DNA of 64,000 bases from an uncultured bacterium (lineage in GTDB: Bacteria; Bacillota; Clostridia; UBA1381). A program made the translations under genes and the position numbers. A model generated the notes under the pieces. The model was given only the letters and a program-made list of their open reading frames with translations. It searched no databases and was not told where the DNA came from. This document shows positions 52,796 to 61,328 of the stretch, in pieces. Location of the stretch: contig CAJMRL010000002.1 of NCBI GenBank assembly GCA_905215805.1, positions 124,001-188,000 of the forward strand, written 5' to 3'. Numbering within the stretch: position 1 is the first letter of the stretch; each line of letters begins with the position of its first letter.

Positions 52796-55700
52796 ATGGA
52801 ATTTAACGGACTCCCTAAAAAGCAGGGTCTTTATGACCCGAGTTTTGAACATGATGCCTGCGGTATAGGATGCATAGCCAATATCAAGGGCAAAACATCT
52901 CATAGAATTATAAATCAGGCAATTCAGATTCTGGAGAATCTTGCACACCGAGGCGGCGTCGGTTCTGATCCTGCCACAGGTGACGGCGCGGGTATTCTTA
53001 TACAGATGCCGCATACATTTATGAAAAAGGTATGCGCAAATGAGGGGATAGAGCTTCCCGAAAAAGGCAATTACGGTGTGGGTATGCTTTTTCTTTCTCC
53101 GGATAAGGACACAAGGGAAAAGAGCTTCAGAAAGTTAAAAGCGATTATTGAAGATGAAAATCAAATTGTACTTGGAATAAGAAAGGTCCCGGTATATGAA
53201 GCATGTATCGGACAGGGCGCTCTTGAAGCCATGCCTTATATAGCTCAGGTATTTATAGGCAAGAGCGATAAAGAAATGAGTGCTGATGATTTTGAGAGAA
53301 AGCTCTACATCATAGGAAAGCTTGCGGAAAAGAAAATCAGAAAGAGCGGAGACGATAATTATTTCTATTTCGCATCTCTTTCGGCAAGAACTGTTGTATA
53401 TAAAGGTATGCTGACTCCGGACCAGGTAAACGAATTTTATCTGGATTTAAAGGATGTCGACATGAAAACGGCAATAGCTCTTGTGCATTCGCGTTTTTCA
53501 ACTAACACATTCCCATCATGGGAGAGAGCGCATCCAAACCGTTATATTATCCATAATGGTGAGATAAATACTATAAGAGGAAATGTGAACTGGGTAAAGG
53601 CAAGAGAGAGAATGTTCTCAACTCCGGAATTTGAATGCGAAATGGATAAGATCCTTCCGGTAATCAACGAGGATGGTTCGGATTCGGCAATGCTCGATAA
53701 CTATTTGCAGTTCCTGCATCTTTCCGGATTCTCGCTTCCAAGAGCAGTAATGATGACTATTCCGGAGCCTTGGGAGAATAATGATAAAATGCCTGAGGAT
53801 ATGAGAAAGTTCTATGAATATCATTCATGTATCACAGAGCCTTGGGATGGTCCGGCAGCAGTAGCTTTTACGGACGGTAAGCTTGTCGGCGCTACGCTTG
53901 ACCGTAATGGCCTTCGTCCGGCGCGTTATTATATCACTACCGATGATGAGATTATACTTTCGTCAGAGGTAGGAGTGACAGATATTGACGAGAGCAAGAT
54001 AGTTAAGAAAGAAAGACTGCATCCGGGAAAAATGCTTCTCATAGATACCGAAAACGGAAGGATCATTTCAGATGAAGAAATAAAGGAATACGAATCATCA
54101 CATAAACCCTATGGAGAATGGGTGGAGAAAACACTTGTCAATATTGAGGATCTTCCGCTTGAAACGGAAAATAAAGGCGATACATGGCATGATCTTACGT
54201 CAAAGGTCAAAGCTCAGGCTGCAAACAGTGTGAATGCGGATTTGGCATTAAGAAGCGCTATTGTGCTTGATAATATGTTCGTGAACCGTGAGAACAGTGA
54301 AGATGAGCTGCCGTTGCTTACCAGACAGAAGGTGTTCGGTTATTCATGGGAAGATGTGAACGCTACTTTAAGACAGATAATTGAAAAGGGAACAGATCCT
54401 ATAAATGCTATGGGTTCTGATATTCCTCTGGCAGTACTTTCCGAAAAGCCGCAGCTTTTATATAATTATTTTAAGCAGCTTTTTGCGCAGGTAACGAATC
54501 CTCCGATAGATGCAATACGAGAGAAAATTGTAACCTCGACCTTTACGCTTTTCGGCTGTGAACAGAATCTTCTTACATCAAGTGAGCTTAATTGCCGCAA
54601 GGTAAGAGCGTCAAGTCCTATTTTGACAAATGAGGAGCTTGAAAAGCTTAGGAATATTTCTCTTGAGGGATTCAAGTCGATTACACTGCCGGCTCTTTAT
54701 AATGTTCATCAGGAAAATGACATGGAAGCGGCTATTGATACAATCTGTAAAGCGACGGATATAGCAATAGATAACGGCTATAATATAATCATACTTTCAG
54801 ATAAAGGTATAAATGAGGACAAGGCTCCGATCCCTGCTTTGCTTTGTGCAGCAGGTCTGCATCATCATCTTATAAGGCATGGCACAAGAATGAAGGTTTC
54901 GATTGTTCTTGAAACGGGAGAGCCAAGAGAGGTTCATCATTTTGCTTGTCTTATAGGATATGGCGTGAACGGAGTTAATCCGTATATGGCATACGAAAGC
55001 ATTAAAGAGCTTATTGACATGAAGCTTGTTGACTGCGAATATGATGAAGCTGTCGCAAGATATAATAAGACTATAACTGACGGAATAGTTAAGGTTATGT
55101 CCAAGATGGGTATTTCAACTATTCAATCATACCAGGGAGCACAGATATTCGAAGCTCTTGGTATAAGAGAATCAGTTGTTGACAAGTACTTTACAGGTAC
55201 AGCTACAAGAATAGGCGGCATAGGTCTTGAGGAAATTTCAAAAGAGGTTATGGTGCGTCATGAAGAGGCATTCAGCAAAATAACCGGAGATATGGCATTA
55301 AAAACCGGAGGCGAGTATAAGTGGCGCTCAGAGGGTGAATATCATATGTTCAATCCGTCGACGATATATAAGCTTCAAATGGCATGCCGTACAGGAAATT
55401 ATAATCTCTATAAGGAGTATGCCGATGAAATGAATGCTCATCAGGAGCATGAGTGTACAATACGCGGAATGCTTGATATAAAAACTATCGACAAGCCTAT
55501 AGCTATAGAAAAGGTAGAGAGTGTTGATAGCATTGTTAAGCGTTTTAAGACCGGAGCAATGTCATACGGTTCGATTTCGCAGGAAGCTCACGAGTGTCTG
55601 GCTATTGCCATGAACCGTCTTGGAGGAAAGTCCAACAGCGGTGAGGGCGGTGAGAATCCGGAAAGATATATTCCTGATGAAAACGGTGATTCACGTTCGT

Positions 55701-57490
55701 CAGCGATAAAACAAGTGGCATCCGGACGTTTTGGTGTTCATATACACTATTTGCAGAATGCAAAAGAAATTCAGATAAAAATGGCTCAGGGAGCGAAGCC
55801 GGGCGAGGGCGGACATCTTCCGGGAGGAAAGGTATATCCGTGGATCGCAAAAGCAAGACATTCAACGCCGGGCGTAAGCTTGATTTCGCCGCCGCCGCAT
55901 CATGATATATATTCTATTGAAGACTTGGCACAGCTTATACACGACCTCAAAAATGCAAACCGCGATGCGAGGGTTACGGTAAAGCTTGTTTCTGAGGCTG
56001 GAGTAGGAACTATTGCTGTAGGTGTTGCAAAGGGACGCGCTGACGTCATCCTTATAAGCGGCTTTGACGGCGGTACGGGAGCTGCGCCCAAAACAGGTAT
56101 ACGTCATGCGGGACTTCCGTGGGAGCTTGGAGTGGCGGAAACCCATCAGGCTCTGCTTATGAATAATCTTAGAAATAGGGTTGTTATTGAAACTGACGGT
56201 AAGCTGCTTACTGGACGCGATGTTGCTATAGCCGCACTTTTGGGTGCTGAAGAATATGGATTTGCTACCGGCCCGCTTATCGCTATAGGCTGTGTAATGA
56301 TGAGAGTATGTAATCTTGATACTTGTCCGGTCGGTGTGGCTACACAAAATCCTAAGCTCAGGAAGCGTTTTTGCGGAAAGCCGGAGTATGTGGAGAACTT
56401 TATGAGATTTATAGCGCAGGATCTCAGAGAGTGGATGGCTAAGATCGGAGTCAAGACAGTAGATGAGATGATAGGCCATGTCGAAAGACTTTCACAGAAA
56501 AATATAGAAGGTAACAGCAAAGCAAAAACAGTTGATTTATCATCACTTCTCTATCAGCCGAAAATTTGTTCAAATGACTTTGAGAGATACCATAATGTAA
56601 CTCAGGATCATGAGCTGGAGAAATGTCTTGATATGAATACACTTTTGAAGCTCTGCGAGCCTGCCATAAAGAACGGCAAGAAGATATCTGCTAAGCTTGA
56701 GATAAGAAATACTGACCGTGTAACGGGAACGATTCTTTCTTCAGAGATCGCAAGAGAGCATGGAGAGGCGGGACTTCCGGATGATAGCATATGCCTTGAT
56801 TTTGTCGGAAGTGCAGGACAGAGCTTCGGCGCATTCCTTGCTCCGGGAGTAACAATGAAGCTGGAGGGCGATTCCAACGACTATATTGGAAAAGGTCTTT
56901 CGGGCGGTAAAATTATCGTTGTTCCCAATGCAGATTCAAAGTTTGATCCTGCTCAGAATGTTATCATCGGTAACGTTGCATTCTATGGTGCAATAAAAGG
57001 TGAGGCATATATTTTGGGTAATGCAGGAGAACGCTTCTGTGTAAGAAACAGCGGTATGAGCGCCGTAGTAGAAGGCGTAGGAGATCATGGCTGCGAATAT
57101 ATGACAGGCGGTAAGGTAGTGGTTCTCGGAAGTACCGGACGTAACTTTGCGGCTGGTATGTCGGGAGGTATCGCATATGTATACAATAAGGACGGCGGAT
57201 TTGAGAGCAACTGCAACATGAGTCTTGTAACCTGTGAGAGCGCGGAAAGTGACAAGGAAGTAATAAAGGAAATGCTTGAAAAGCATCTAAAATATACAGG
57301 ATCAAAGAAGGCGGAAGAGGTTCTCGCTGACTTTGATAATGAAATAAAGAATTTTGTAAAGGTTATTCCGATTGATTACAAGAAGGTTGTTGAAGTAATG
57401 GACAGCGAGCTTGCAAAGGGAACGGAATACGAGGATGCAATGCTCATAGCATTTGAAAATGTGACGGGCAAAAAGGTGGAAATTGCTTAA
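52796..57490 (+). CDS. gltB: Glutamate synthase large subunit
   Basis: 1564 residues. The class II glutaminase nucleophile is Cys22 in EHDACGIGC, after a short propeptide that must be cleaved. The central and FMN-binding domains follow, with the signature GGKSNSGEGGENPERY and KPGEGGHLPGGKV. The [3Fe-4S] cysteines lie at about 1165-1180 in CVMMRVCNLDTCPVG. The C-terminal GXGXG domain (GAIKGEAYILGNAGERFCVR, split) closes the protein. It makes two glutamates from glutamine and 2-oxoglutarate. The ATG at 52796 follows GGAGG. gltD follows after 11 bases. Confidence 0.96.
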   Translation: MEFNGLPKKQGLYDPSFEHDACGIGCIANIKGKTSHRIINQAIQILENLAHRGGVGSDPATGDGAGILIQMPHTFMKKVCANEGIELPEKGNYGVGMLFLSPDKDTREKSFRKLKAIIEDENQIVLGIRKVPVYEACIGQGALEAMPYIAQVFIGKSDKEMSADDFERKLYIIGKLAEKKIRKSGDDNYFYFASLSARTVVYKGMLTPDQVNEFYLDLKDVDMKTAIALVHSRFSTNTFPSWERAHPNRYIIHNGEINTIRGNVNWVKARERMFSTPEFECEMDKILPVINEDGSDSAMLDNYLQFLHLSGFSLPRAVMMTIPEPWENNDKMPEDMRKFYEYHSCITEPWDGPAAVAFTDGKLVGATLDRNGLRPARYYITTDDEIILSSEVGVTDIDESKIVKKERLHPGKMLLIDTENGRIISDEEIKEYESSHKPYGEWVEKTLVNIEDLPLETENKGDTWHDLTSKVKAQAANSVNADLALRSAIVLDNMFVNRENSEDELPLLTRQKVFGYSWEDVNATLRQIIEKGTDPINAMGSDIPLAVLSEKPQLLYNYFKQLFAQVTNPPIDAIREKIVTSTFTLFGCEQNLLTSSELNCRKVRASSPILTNEELEKLRNISLEGFKSITLPALYNVHQENDMEAAIDTICKATDIAIDNGYNIIILSDKGINEDKAPIPALLCAAGLHHHLIRHGTRMKVSIVLETGEPREVHHFACLIGYGVNGVNPYMAYESIKELIDMKLVDCEYDEAVARYNKTITDGIVKVMSKMGISTIQSYQGAQIFEALGIRESVVDKYFTGTATRIGGIGLEEISKEVMVRHEEAFSKITGDMALKTGGEYKWRSEGEYHMFNPSTIYKLQMACRTGNYNLYKEYADEMNAHQEHECTIRGMLDIKTIDKPIAIEKVESVDSIVKRFKTGAMSYGSISQEAHECLAIAMNRLGGKSNSGEGGENPERYIPDENGDSRSSAIKQVASGRFGVHIHYLQNAKEIQIKMAQGAKPGEGGHLPGGKVYPWIAKARHSTPGVSLISPPPHHDIYSIEDLAQLIHDLKNANRDARVTVKLVSEAGVGTIAVGVAKGRADVILISGFDGGTGAAPKTGIRHAGLPWELGVAETHQALLMNNLRNRVVIETDGKLLTGRDVAIAALLGAEEYGFATGPLIAIGCVMMRVCNLDTCPVGVATQNPKLRKRFCGKPEYVENFMRFIAQDLREWMAKIGVKTVDEMIGHVERLSQKNIEGNSKAKTVDLSSLLYQPKICSNDFERYHNVTQDHELEKCLDMNTLLKLCEPAIKNGKKISAKLEIRNTDRVTGTILSSEIAREHGEAGLPDDSICLDFVGSAGQSFGAFLAPGVTMKLEGDSNDYIGKGLSGGKIIVVPNADSKFDPAQNVIIGNVAFYGAIKGEAYILGNAGERFCVRNSGMSAVVEGVGDHGCEYMTGGKVVVLGSTGRNFAAGMSGGIAYVYNKDGGFESNCNMSLVTCESAESDKEVIKEMLEKHLKYTGSKKAEEVLADFDNEIKNFVKVIPIDYKKVVEVMDSELAKGTEYEDAMLIAFENVTGKKVEIA

Positions 57491-57501
57491 GGAGGATTAA
57501 A

Positions 57502-58971
57502 ATGGGTAAACCGACCGGATTTTTAGAATATGAAAGAAGTCTTCCGAAGGATAGACCCCCCGAGGAAAGAATAAACGATTGGGATGAATTCCATACTCAT
57601 TTTGACCTGAAGCATCTTCAGCTTCAGGGCGCAAGATGTATGGACTGCGGTGTTCCGTTTTGCCATATGGGAGAACAAATAGGCAGAACTTCTATAGGCT
57701 GTCCGCTGCATAATCTTATTCCTGAATGGAATGATCTTGTATATCGGGGAGATATAGATGAAGCATATAAACGTCTGTCTCTGACAAATCCTTTTCCGGA
57801 GTTTACCGGAAGGGTTTGTCCGGCGCTTTGTGAAGGATCATGCACCCTTGGAATGCACGACCCTGCCGTAACAATAAAAAATATAGAGGGACATATAATA
57901 GATACAATGTTTGATATGGGCAAGGTTAAGCCCAGACGTCCTGAAAAATCAACAGAAAAGCGCGTTGCCGTTGTAGGCAGCGGACCTGCCGGACTTGCAT
58001 GCGCCGATATGCTCAATCAGATGGGACACAGAGTGACAGTGTTTGAAAGAGCCGACAGACCGGGCGGACTTTTGATGTACGGCATTCCTAATATGAAGCT
58101 TGATAAGAAGCTTGTTGAAAGACGTATAGAGCTTATGAAAAAGGAAGGCATAGAGTTTAAGACCAATACGGAAATTGGTAAAAATTATCCTTCTGTAAAG
58201 CTTGTTTCCGAATATGATGCTGTTGTTCTTTGTACTGGAGCAACAAAACCAAGACCGCTTACAGTTGAGGGTGCAGATTTAAAGGGCGTGTATTATGCCG
58301 TAGATTTTCTAAAGGCAAATACAAAAAGTCTTCTTGATTCCAATCATGAGGACAGAATGTATATAAGCGCGAAGGATAAGAACGTAATAGTTATTGGCGG
58401 AGGCGATACCGGAACAGACTGCGTAGGAACATCAATTCGTCATGGCTGCAAGAGCGTTACTCAGCTTGAGATTATGGGTGAGATGAGCGAAACAAGACTG
58501 CCGAGTAACCCATGGCCCGAATGGCCGGTAGTAAAAAAGACCGATTACGGTCAGGAAGAGGCTATTTATCTTTATGGTCAGGATCCGAGAGAATATACTA
58601 CTACTGTTACTAAAATAGAAGGCGACGACATGGGCGAAGTTAAATATGTACACACTGTTCAGGTAGAGTGGGTACCGGCTCCTAACGGAGGTATGATGCC
58701 TAAGCCAATTGAGGGCACCGAACAAAAGAGAGAGTGCGATCTCGTGCTTATTGCTATGGGATTTCTTGGTCCGGAGCAAGAGCTTGTAAAGCAGCTTACT
58801 CTTGATACAAATGCGAGAAGTAATATTAATGCAGATGAGGTTGATTATAAGACGAGTTTGACCGGTGTATTTGCAGCAGGTGACTGCCGCAGAGGTCAAA
58901 GTCTTGTGGTATGGGCAATTCGTGAAGGACGTGAAGCTGCCAAAAGCGTTAATAAATATCTTATGAAATAA
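57502..58971 (+). CDS. gltD: Glutamate synthase small subunit
   Basis: 489 residues, supplies electrons from NAD(P)H to GltB. The N-terminal region has the cluster-binding cysteines (CMDCGVPFC at about 47-55, CPALCEGSC near 110). FAD is bound by VAVVGSGPAGLACA (near 155) and NAD(P)H by VIVIGGGDTGTDC (near 298). FAAGDCRRGQSLVVWAI near the end is typical. AAGGAGG precedes the ATG. A terminator ends the operon. Confidence 0.95.
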   Translation: MGKPTGFLEYERSLPKDRPPEERINDWDEFHTHFDLKHLQLQGARCMDCGVPFCHMGEQIGRTSIGCPLHNLIPEWNDLVYRGDIDEAYKRLSLTNPFPEFTGRVCPALCEGSCTLGMHDPAVTIKNIEGHIIDTMFDMGKVKPRRPEKSTEKRVAVVGSGPAGLACADMLNQMGHRVTVFERADRPGGLLMYGIPNMKLDKKLVERRIELMKKEGIEFKTNTEIGKNYPSVKLVSEYDAVVLCTGATKPRPLTVEGADLKGVYYAVDFLKANTKSLLDSNHEDRMYISAKDKNVIVIGGGDTGTDCVGTSIRHGCKSVTQLEIMGEMSETRLPSNPWPEWPVVKKTDYGQEEAIYLYGQDPREYTTTVTKIEGDDMGEVKYVHTVQVEWVPAPNGGMMPKPIEGTEQKRECDLVLIAMGFLGPEQELVKQLTLDTNARSNINADEVDYKTSLTGVFAAGDCRRGQSLVVWAIREGREAAKSVNKYLMK

Positions 58972-58980
58972 TTTATCAGC

Positions 58981-59018
58981 GGGGTTGTCGTTTTTAATGC
59001 GACAACCCCATGCGCTTT
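58981..59018 (+). terminator. Terminator after gltD
   Basis: GGGGTTGTCG (58981-58990) with perfect complement at 59000-59009; a T run follows at 59015-59019. Confidence 0.85.
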
Positions 59019-59048
59019 TTAATACGTAAGTTCGTTATGTTTTTGCAT

Positions 59049-59081
59049 AAAAAATCCGCTCCGGATGATTTCGGAACGGAT
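59049..59081 (-). terminator. Terminator after the zinc-ribbon gene
   Basis: On the minus strand ATCCGTTCCG (59081-59072) and CGGAGCGGAT (59063-59054), then TTTTT. Confidence 0.8.
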
Positions 59082-59088
59082 AGTATTT

Positions 59089-59370
59089 TTAATTTTCAGA
59101 TTTCATTGCCGCAAAACATTCGCTGCAATAAACAGGTCTGTCGTGTCTAGGTTCAAATGGAACAGTATCCACTTTTCCGCATTTAGAGCATACGATCTCA
59201 AAGACTTCCGGCTTTTGGTTTCTTGTAGAATTTCTTTTTAATTGGCGGCATTCTCTGCATCTGACCGGTTCATTTTCAAAGCCTTTTTCGGCATAAAATT
59301 CTTGTTCTCCTGCAGAGAAAATGAATTCTTTTCCGCAATTTCTACAAGTCAAAGTCTTGTCTTGGTACAT
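59089..59370 (-). CDS. Small double zinc-ribbon protein
   Basis: 93 residues with four CxxC pairs: CRNC (9-12) and CREC (38-41) form a zf-trcl-type ribbon, and CSKC (61-64) with CSEC (82-85) form a second one around VPFEPRHDRPVYC. Related small proteins are common in Clostridia; the function is unknown, and nucleic-acid binding is only a guess. It follows sigH on the same strand after 38 bases and shares its terminator. Confidence 0.8.
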   Translation of the reverse strand: MYQDKTLTCRNCGKEFIFSAGEQEFYAEKGFENEPVRCRECRQLKRNSTRNQKPEVFEIVCSKCGKVDTVPFEPRHDRPVYCSECFAAMKSEN

Positions 59371-59408
59371 ACAAAATTCCTCGCTTTTTACAATATTTAT
59401 TCAGCGTA

Positions 59409-60014
59409 TCACGGTTTTATCGGTTTAAGCTTTTTTTTAATACTTTGCAGTGAGTTGTCAACAGATTTAACAGATCTGCCTACCTTTTCGGCAATTTGTT
59501 TATATGATTCACCATTTATATATCCATTAAGAATTTCAAGCTCAAAAGAATTAAGCGATTTGCTGATAATGTACTCAATACCCTCGCGGTTTTCGCGGTC
59601 AATCAAAATAGCCTCCGGATTCATATCGTCTGATTCAACCGTATCACGCAGTGAAATATTTTCATCGTCAAAGGCAGTATTATCAAGAGATACATAGGAA
59701 TTGAGCGGAGCATGCTTAAGGCGTGAAGCCTTTTTTATTGCTGTCATAATCTGATTTTTTATGCACATAACAGCAAACGGCAGAAATGTTTTATTTTTGT
59801 TTCCGTCAAAATTACGGATAGCTCTAAGCAGACCGATCCGCCCTTCTTGAATAACATCATCTTCGTCTGCGCCGGCAACATAATAAAGCGAAGCTTTAGA
59901 ACGGACAAGTCCTTCATATCGTGTCAAAATTTCGGATAAGGCATTGTCATCACCGTTCTGAGCAGCCGTAACAAGAGCTTCATCGGATACATTACCGATA
60001 TTATTATTTTTCAT
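59409..60014 (-). CDS. sigH: RNA polymerase sigma factor, SigH type
   Basis: 201 residues of the sigma-70 family. Region 2 is seen as RYEGLVRSKASLYYVAGADEDDVIQEGRIGLLRAI in parts, with the -10 recognition helix, and region 4 as SFELEILNGYINGESYKQIAE followed by RSVKSVDNSLQSIKKKL. The DDVIQEGRIGL phrase and size match sigma-H, which starts sporulation and post-exponential expression. It differs from Bacillus SigH in detail, so a SigH-like sigma factor of other role cannot be excluded. The ATG at 60014 follows AGGGAGAG; a longer frame lies upstream. Confidence 0.85.
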   Translation of the reverse strand: MKNNNIGNVSDEALVTAAQNGDDNALSEILTRYEGLVRSKASLYYVAGADEDDVIQEGRIGLLRAIRNFDGNKNKTFLPFAVMCIKNQIMTAIKKASRLKHAPLNSYVSLDNTAFDDENISLRDTVESDDMNPEAILIDRENREGIEYIISKSLNSFELEILNGYINGESYKQIAEKVGRSVKSVDNSLQSIKKKLKPIKP

Positions 60015-60049
60015 TTCCGCTCTCCCTTTATGATATAAGTACATAGCTT

Positions 60050-60078
60050 ATTATAACATTATTTAAAAGTCTTGTCAA
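60050..60078 (-). promoter_or_regulatory. sigH promoter
   Basis: On the minus strand TTGACA (60078-60073), 17 bases, TATAAT (60055-60050) with extended TGT: full consensus. Confidence 0.85.
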
Positions 60079-60157
60079 GTTTTAAAAAAGTGAATAAAGA
60101 ATAAAATTTTGATAATATGACAGAAAATACAAATTCTTGTATTTAATATTTTAAGTC

Positions 60158-60186
60158 TTGTGTTTTAGTTCGATTTATGCTAAAAT
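60158..60186 (+). promoter_or_regulatory. birA promoter
   Basis: TTGTGT at 60158-60163, 17 bases, TAAAAT at 60181-60186 with extended TGC. Confidence 0.6.
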
Positions 60187-60242
60187 ATGTATAGCAGGGT
60201 TGGAGTTTGTTGTACGTATTGTTTTATGAAAGGATTCTGTAT

Positions 60243-61199
60243 ATGACGAGAAGAATACTTGAGATACTTGAAAATGGCGGTAAATATATAAGTGGTGAAA
60301 AGATAAGCAATGAGCTTGGGATTTCACGAAATGCCGTATGGAAACATATAAATAAACTGCGCCAAGAGGGCTATGAAATAGAATCAGTCACAAATCGTGG
60401 TTATCGTTTGGTAGGCAGAAGAGATATTATAAACGGTGAAATTATAAAGGAAGGCTTACAGACAGAATTTATAGGAAAGAATATTGTTTATTATGATGAG
60501 ATTGATTCCACTAATAATGCAGCAAAAAGAGAAAGCGATATGGCGGACGGAACTCTATTTATCAGTGAAATACAGACGAGTGGAAAAGGAAGGCTCGGAC
60601 GTTCATGGTCATCTCCGAAAGGCGATGGAATATGGATGTCAATTTTATTAAAACCGGAGCTTATGCCGATGCAGGTTTCACAAATAACTCTGGTTGCAGG
60701 GATGGCAGTGGCAATAGCAATGGGCGGTGCGGCTAAAATAAAATGGCCCAATGATATAGTAATCGGAACAAAAAAAATATGCGGAATATTAACGGAAATG
60801 TCAGCTGAGATCGAGAGAGTAAATTATGTAGTGTGCGGAATAGGCATAAATGTAAATACAGCCATTTTTGATGATGAGCTTTCAGATAAGGCTACATCAT
60901 TGTATATTGAAACAGGAAAGAAATATTGCAGAGCGGATATTATAAGACGAGTACTTACTGTTTTTGAGAGACTTTATAAAAGTTTTTGTGCGCATGGAAT
61001 AGGCGTAATATTAGATGAATACAGAAAATTATGTATTACATTAAATAAAGAGGTGAGTATAGTATATAATAACAAAACATATCAGGGCAGGGCGGTCGAT
61101 ATAGATAATGAAGGGAATCTTATCGTTGAGACAGAAGGAGAAAGACATACGGTGCACTCTGGCGAAGTGAGCGTGAGAGGAATATATGGTTATATTTAA
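60243..61199 (+). CDS. birA: Biotin-protein ligase / biotin repressor
   Basis: 318 residues, group II BirA. A winged helix-turn-helix (about 1-62, KISNELGISRNAVWKHINKL) precedes the ligase domain with SGKGRLGRSWSSPKGDGIW (biotinyl-AMP loop), KWPNDI and GILTEMS, and a C-terminal SH3-like cap. It attaches biotin to carboxylases and should repress biotin genes, none of which are in view. The ATG at 60243 follows AAAGGA by 9 bases; the upstream frame lacks a ribosome site. The CIRCE/terminator element follows 33 bases after the stop. Confidence 0.93.
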   Translation: MTRRILEILENGGKYISGEKISNELGISRNAVWKHINKLRQEGYEIESVTNRGYRLVGRRDIINGEIIKEGLQTEFIGKNIVYYDEIDSTNNAAKRESDMADGTLFISEIQTSGKGRLGRSWSSPKGDGIWMSILLKPELMPMQVSQITLVAGMAVAIAMGGAAKIKWPNDIVIGTKKICGILTEMSAEIERVNYVVCGIGINVNTAIFDDELSDKATSLYIETGKKYCRADIIRRVLTVFERLYKSFCAHGIGVILDEYRKLCITLNKEVSIVYNNKTYQGRAVDIDNEGNLIVETEGERHTVHSGEVSVRGIYGYI

Positions 61200-61232
61200 A
61201 AAGTATTAAAAATATGAATAAAATGTAAATTG

Positions 61233-61259
61233 TTAGCACTCATCAGCATTGAGTGCTAA
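61233..61259. promoter_or_regulatory. CIRCE operator (HrcA site), also a possible birA terminator
   Basis: TTAGCACTC, nine bases, GAGTGCTAA: a perfect CIRCE match. It ends 7 bases before the -35 of htpG. As RNA it forms a 10-bp hairpin followed by TTTTTT, so it can also end birA transcription. HrcA, the heat-shock repressor, is not encoded in the window. Confidence 0.92.
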
Positions 61260-61266
61260 TTTTTTA

Positions 61267-61295
61267 TTGACAAATTAATATAAAAGTAGTATTAT
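61267..61295 (+). promoter_or_regulatory. htpG promoter
   Basis: TTGACA at 61267-61272, 17 bases, TATTAT at 61290-61295, just downstream of CIRCE. Confidence 0.8.
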
Positions 61296-61328
61296 ATATT
61301 TAATAAAATCTTAAGAGGTGTATGTAAA

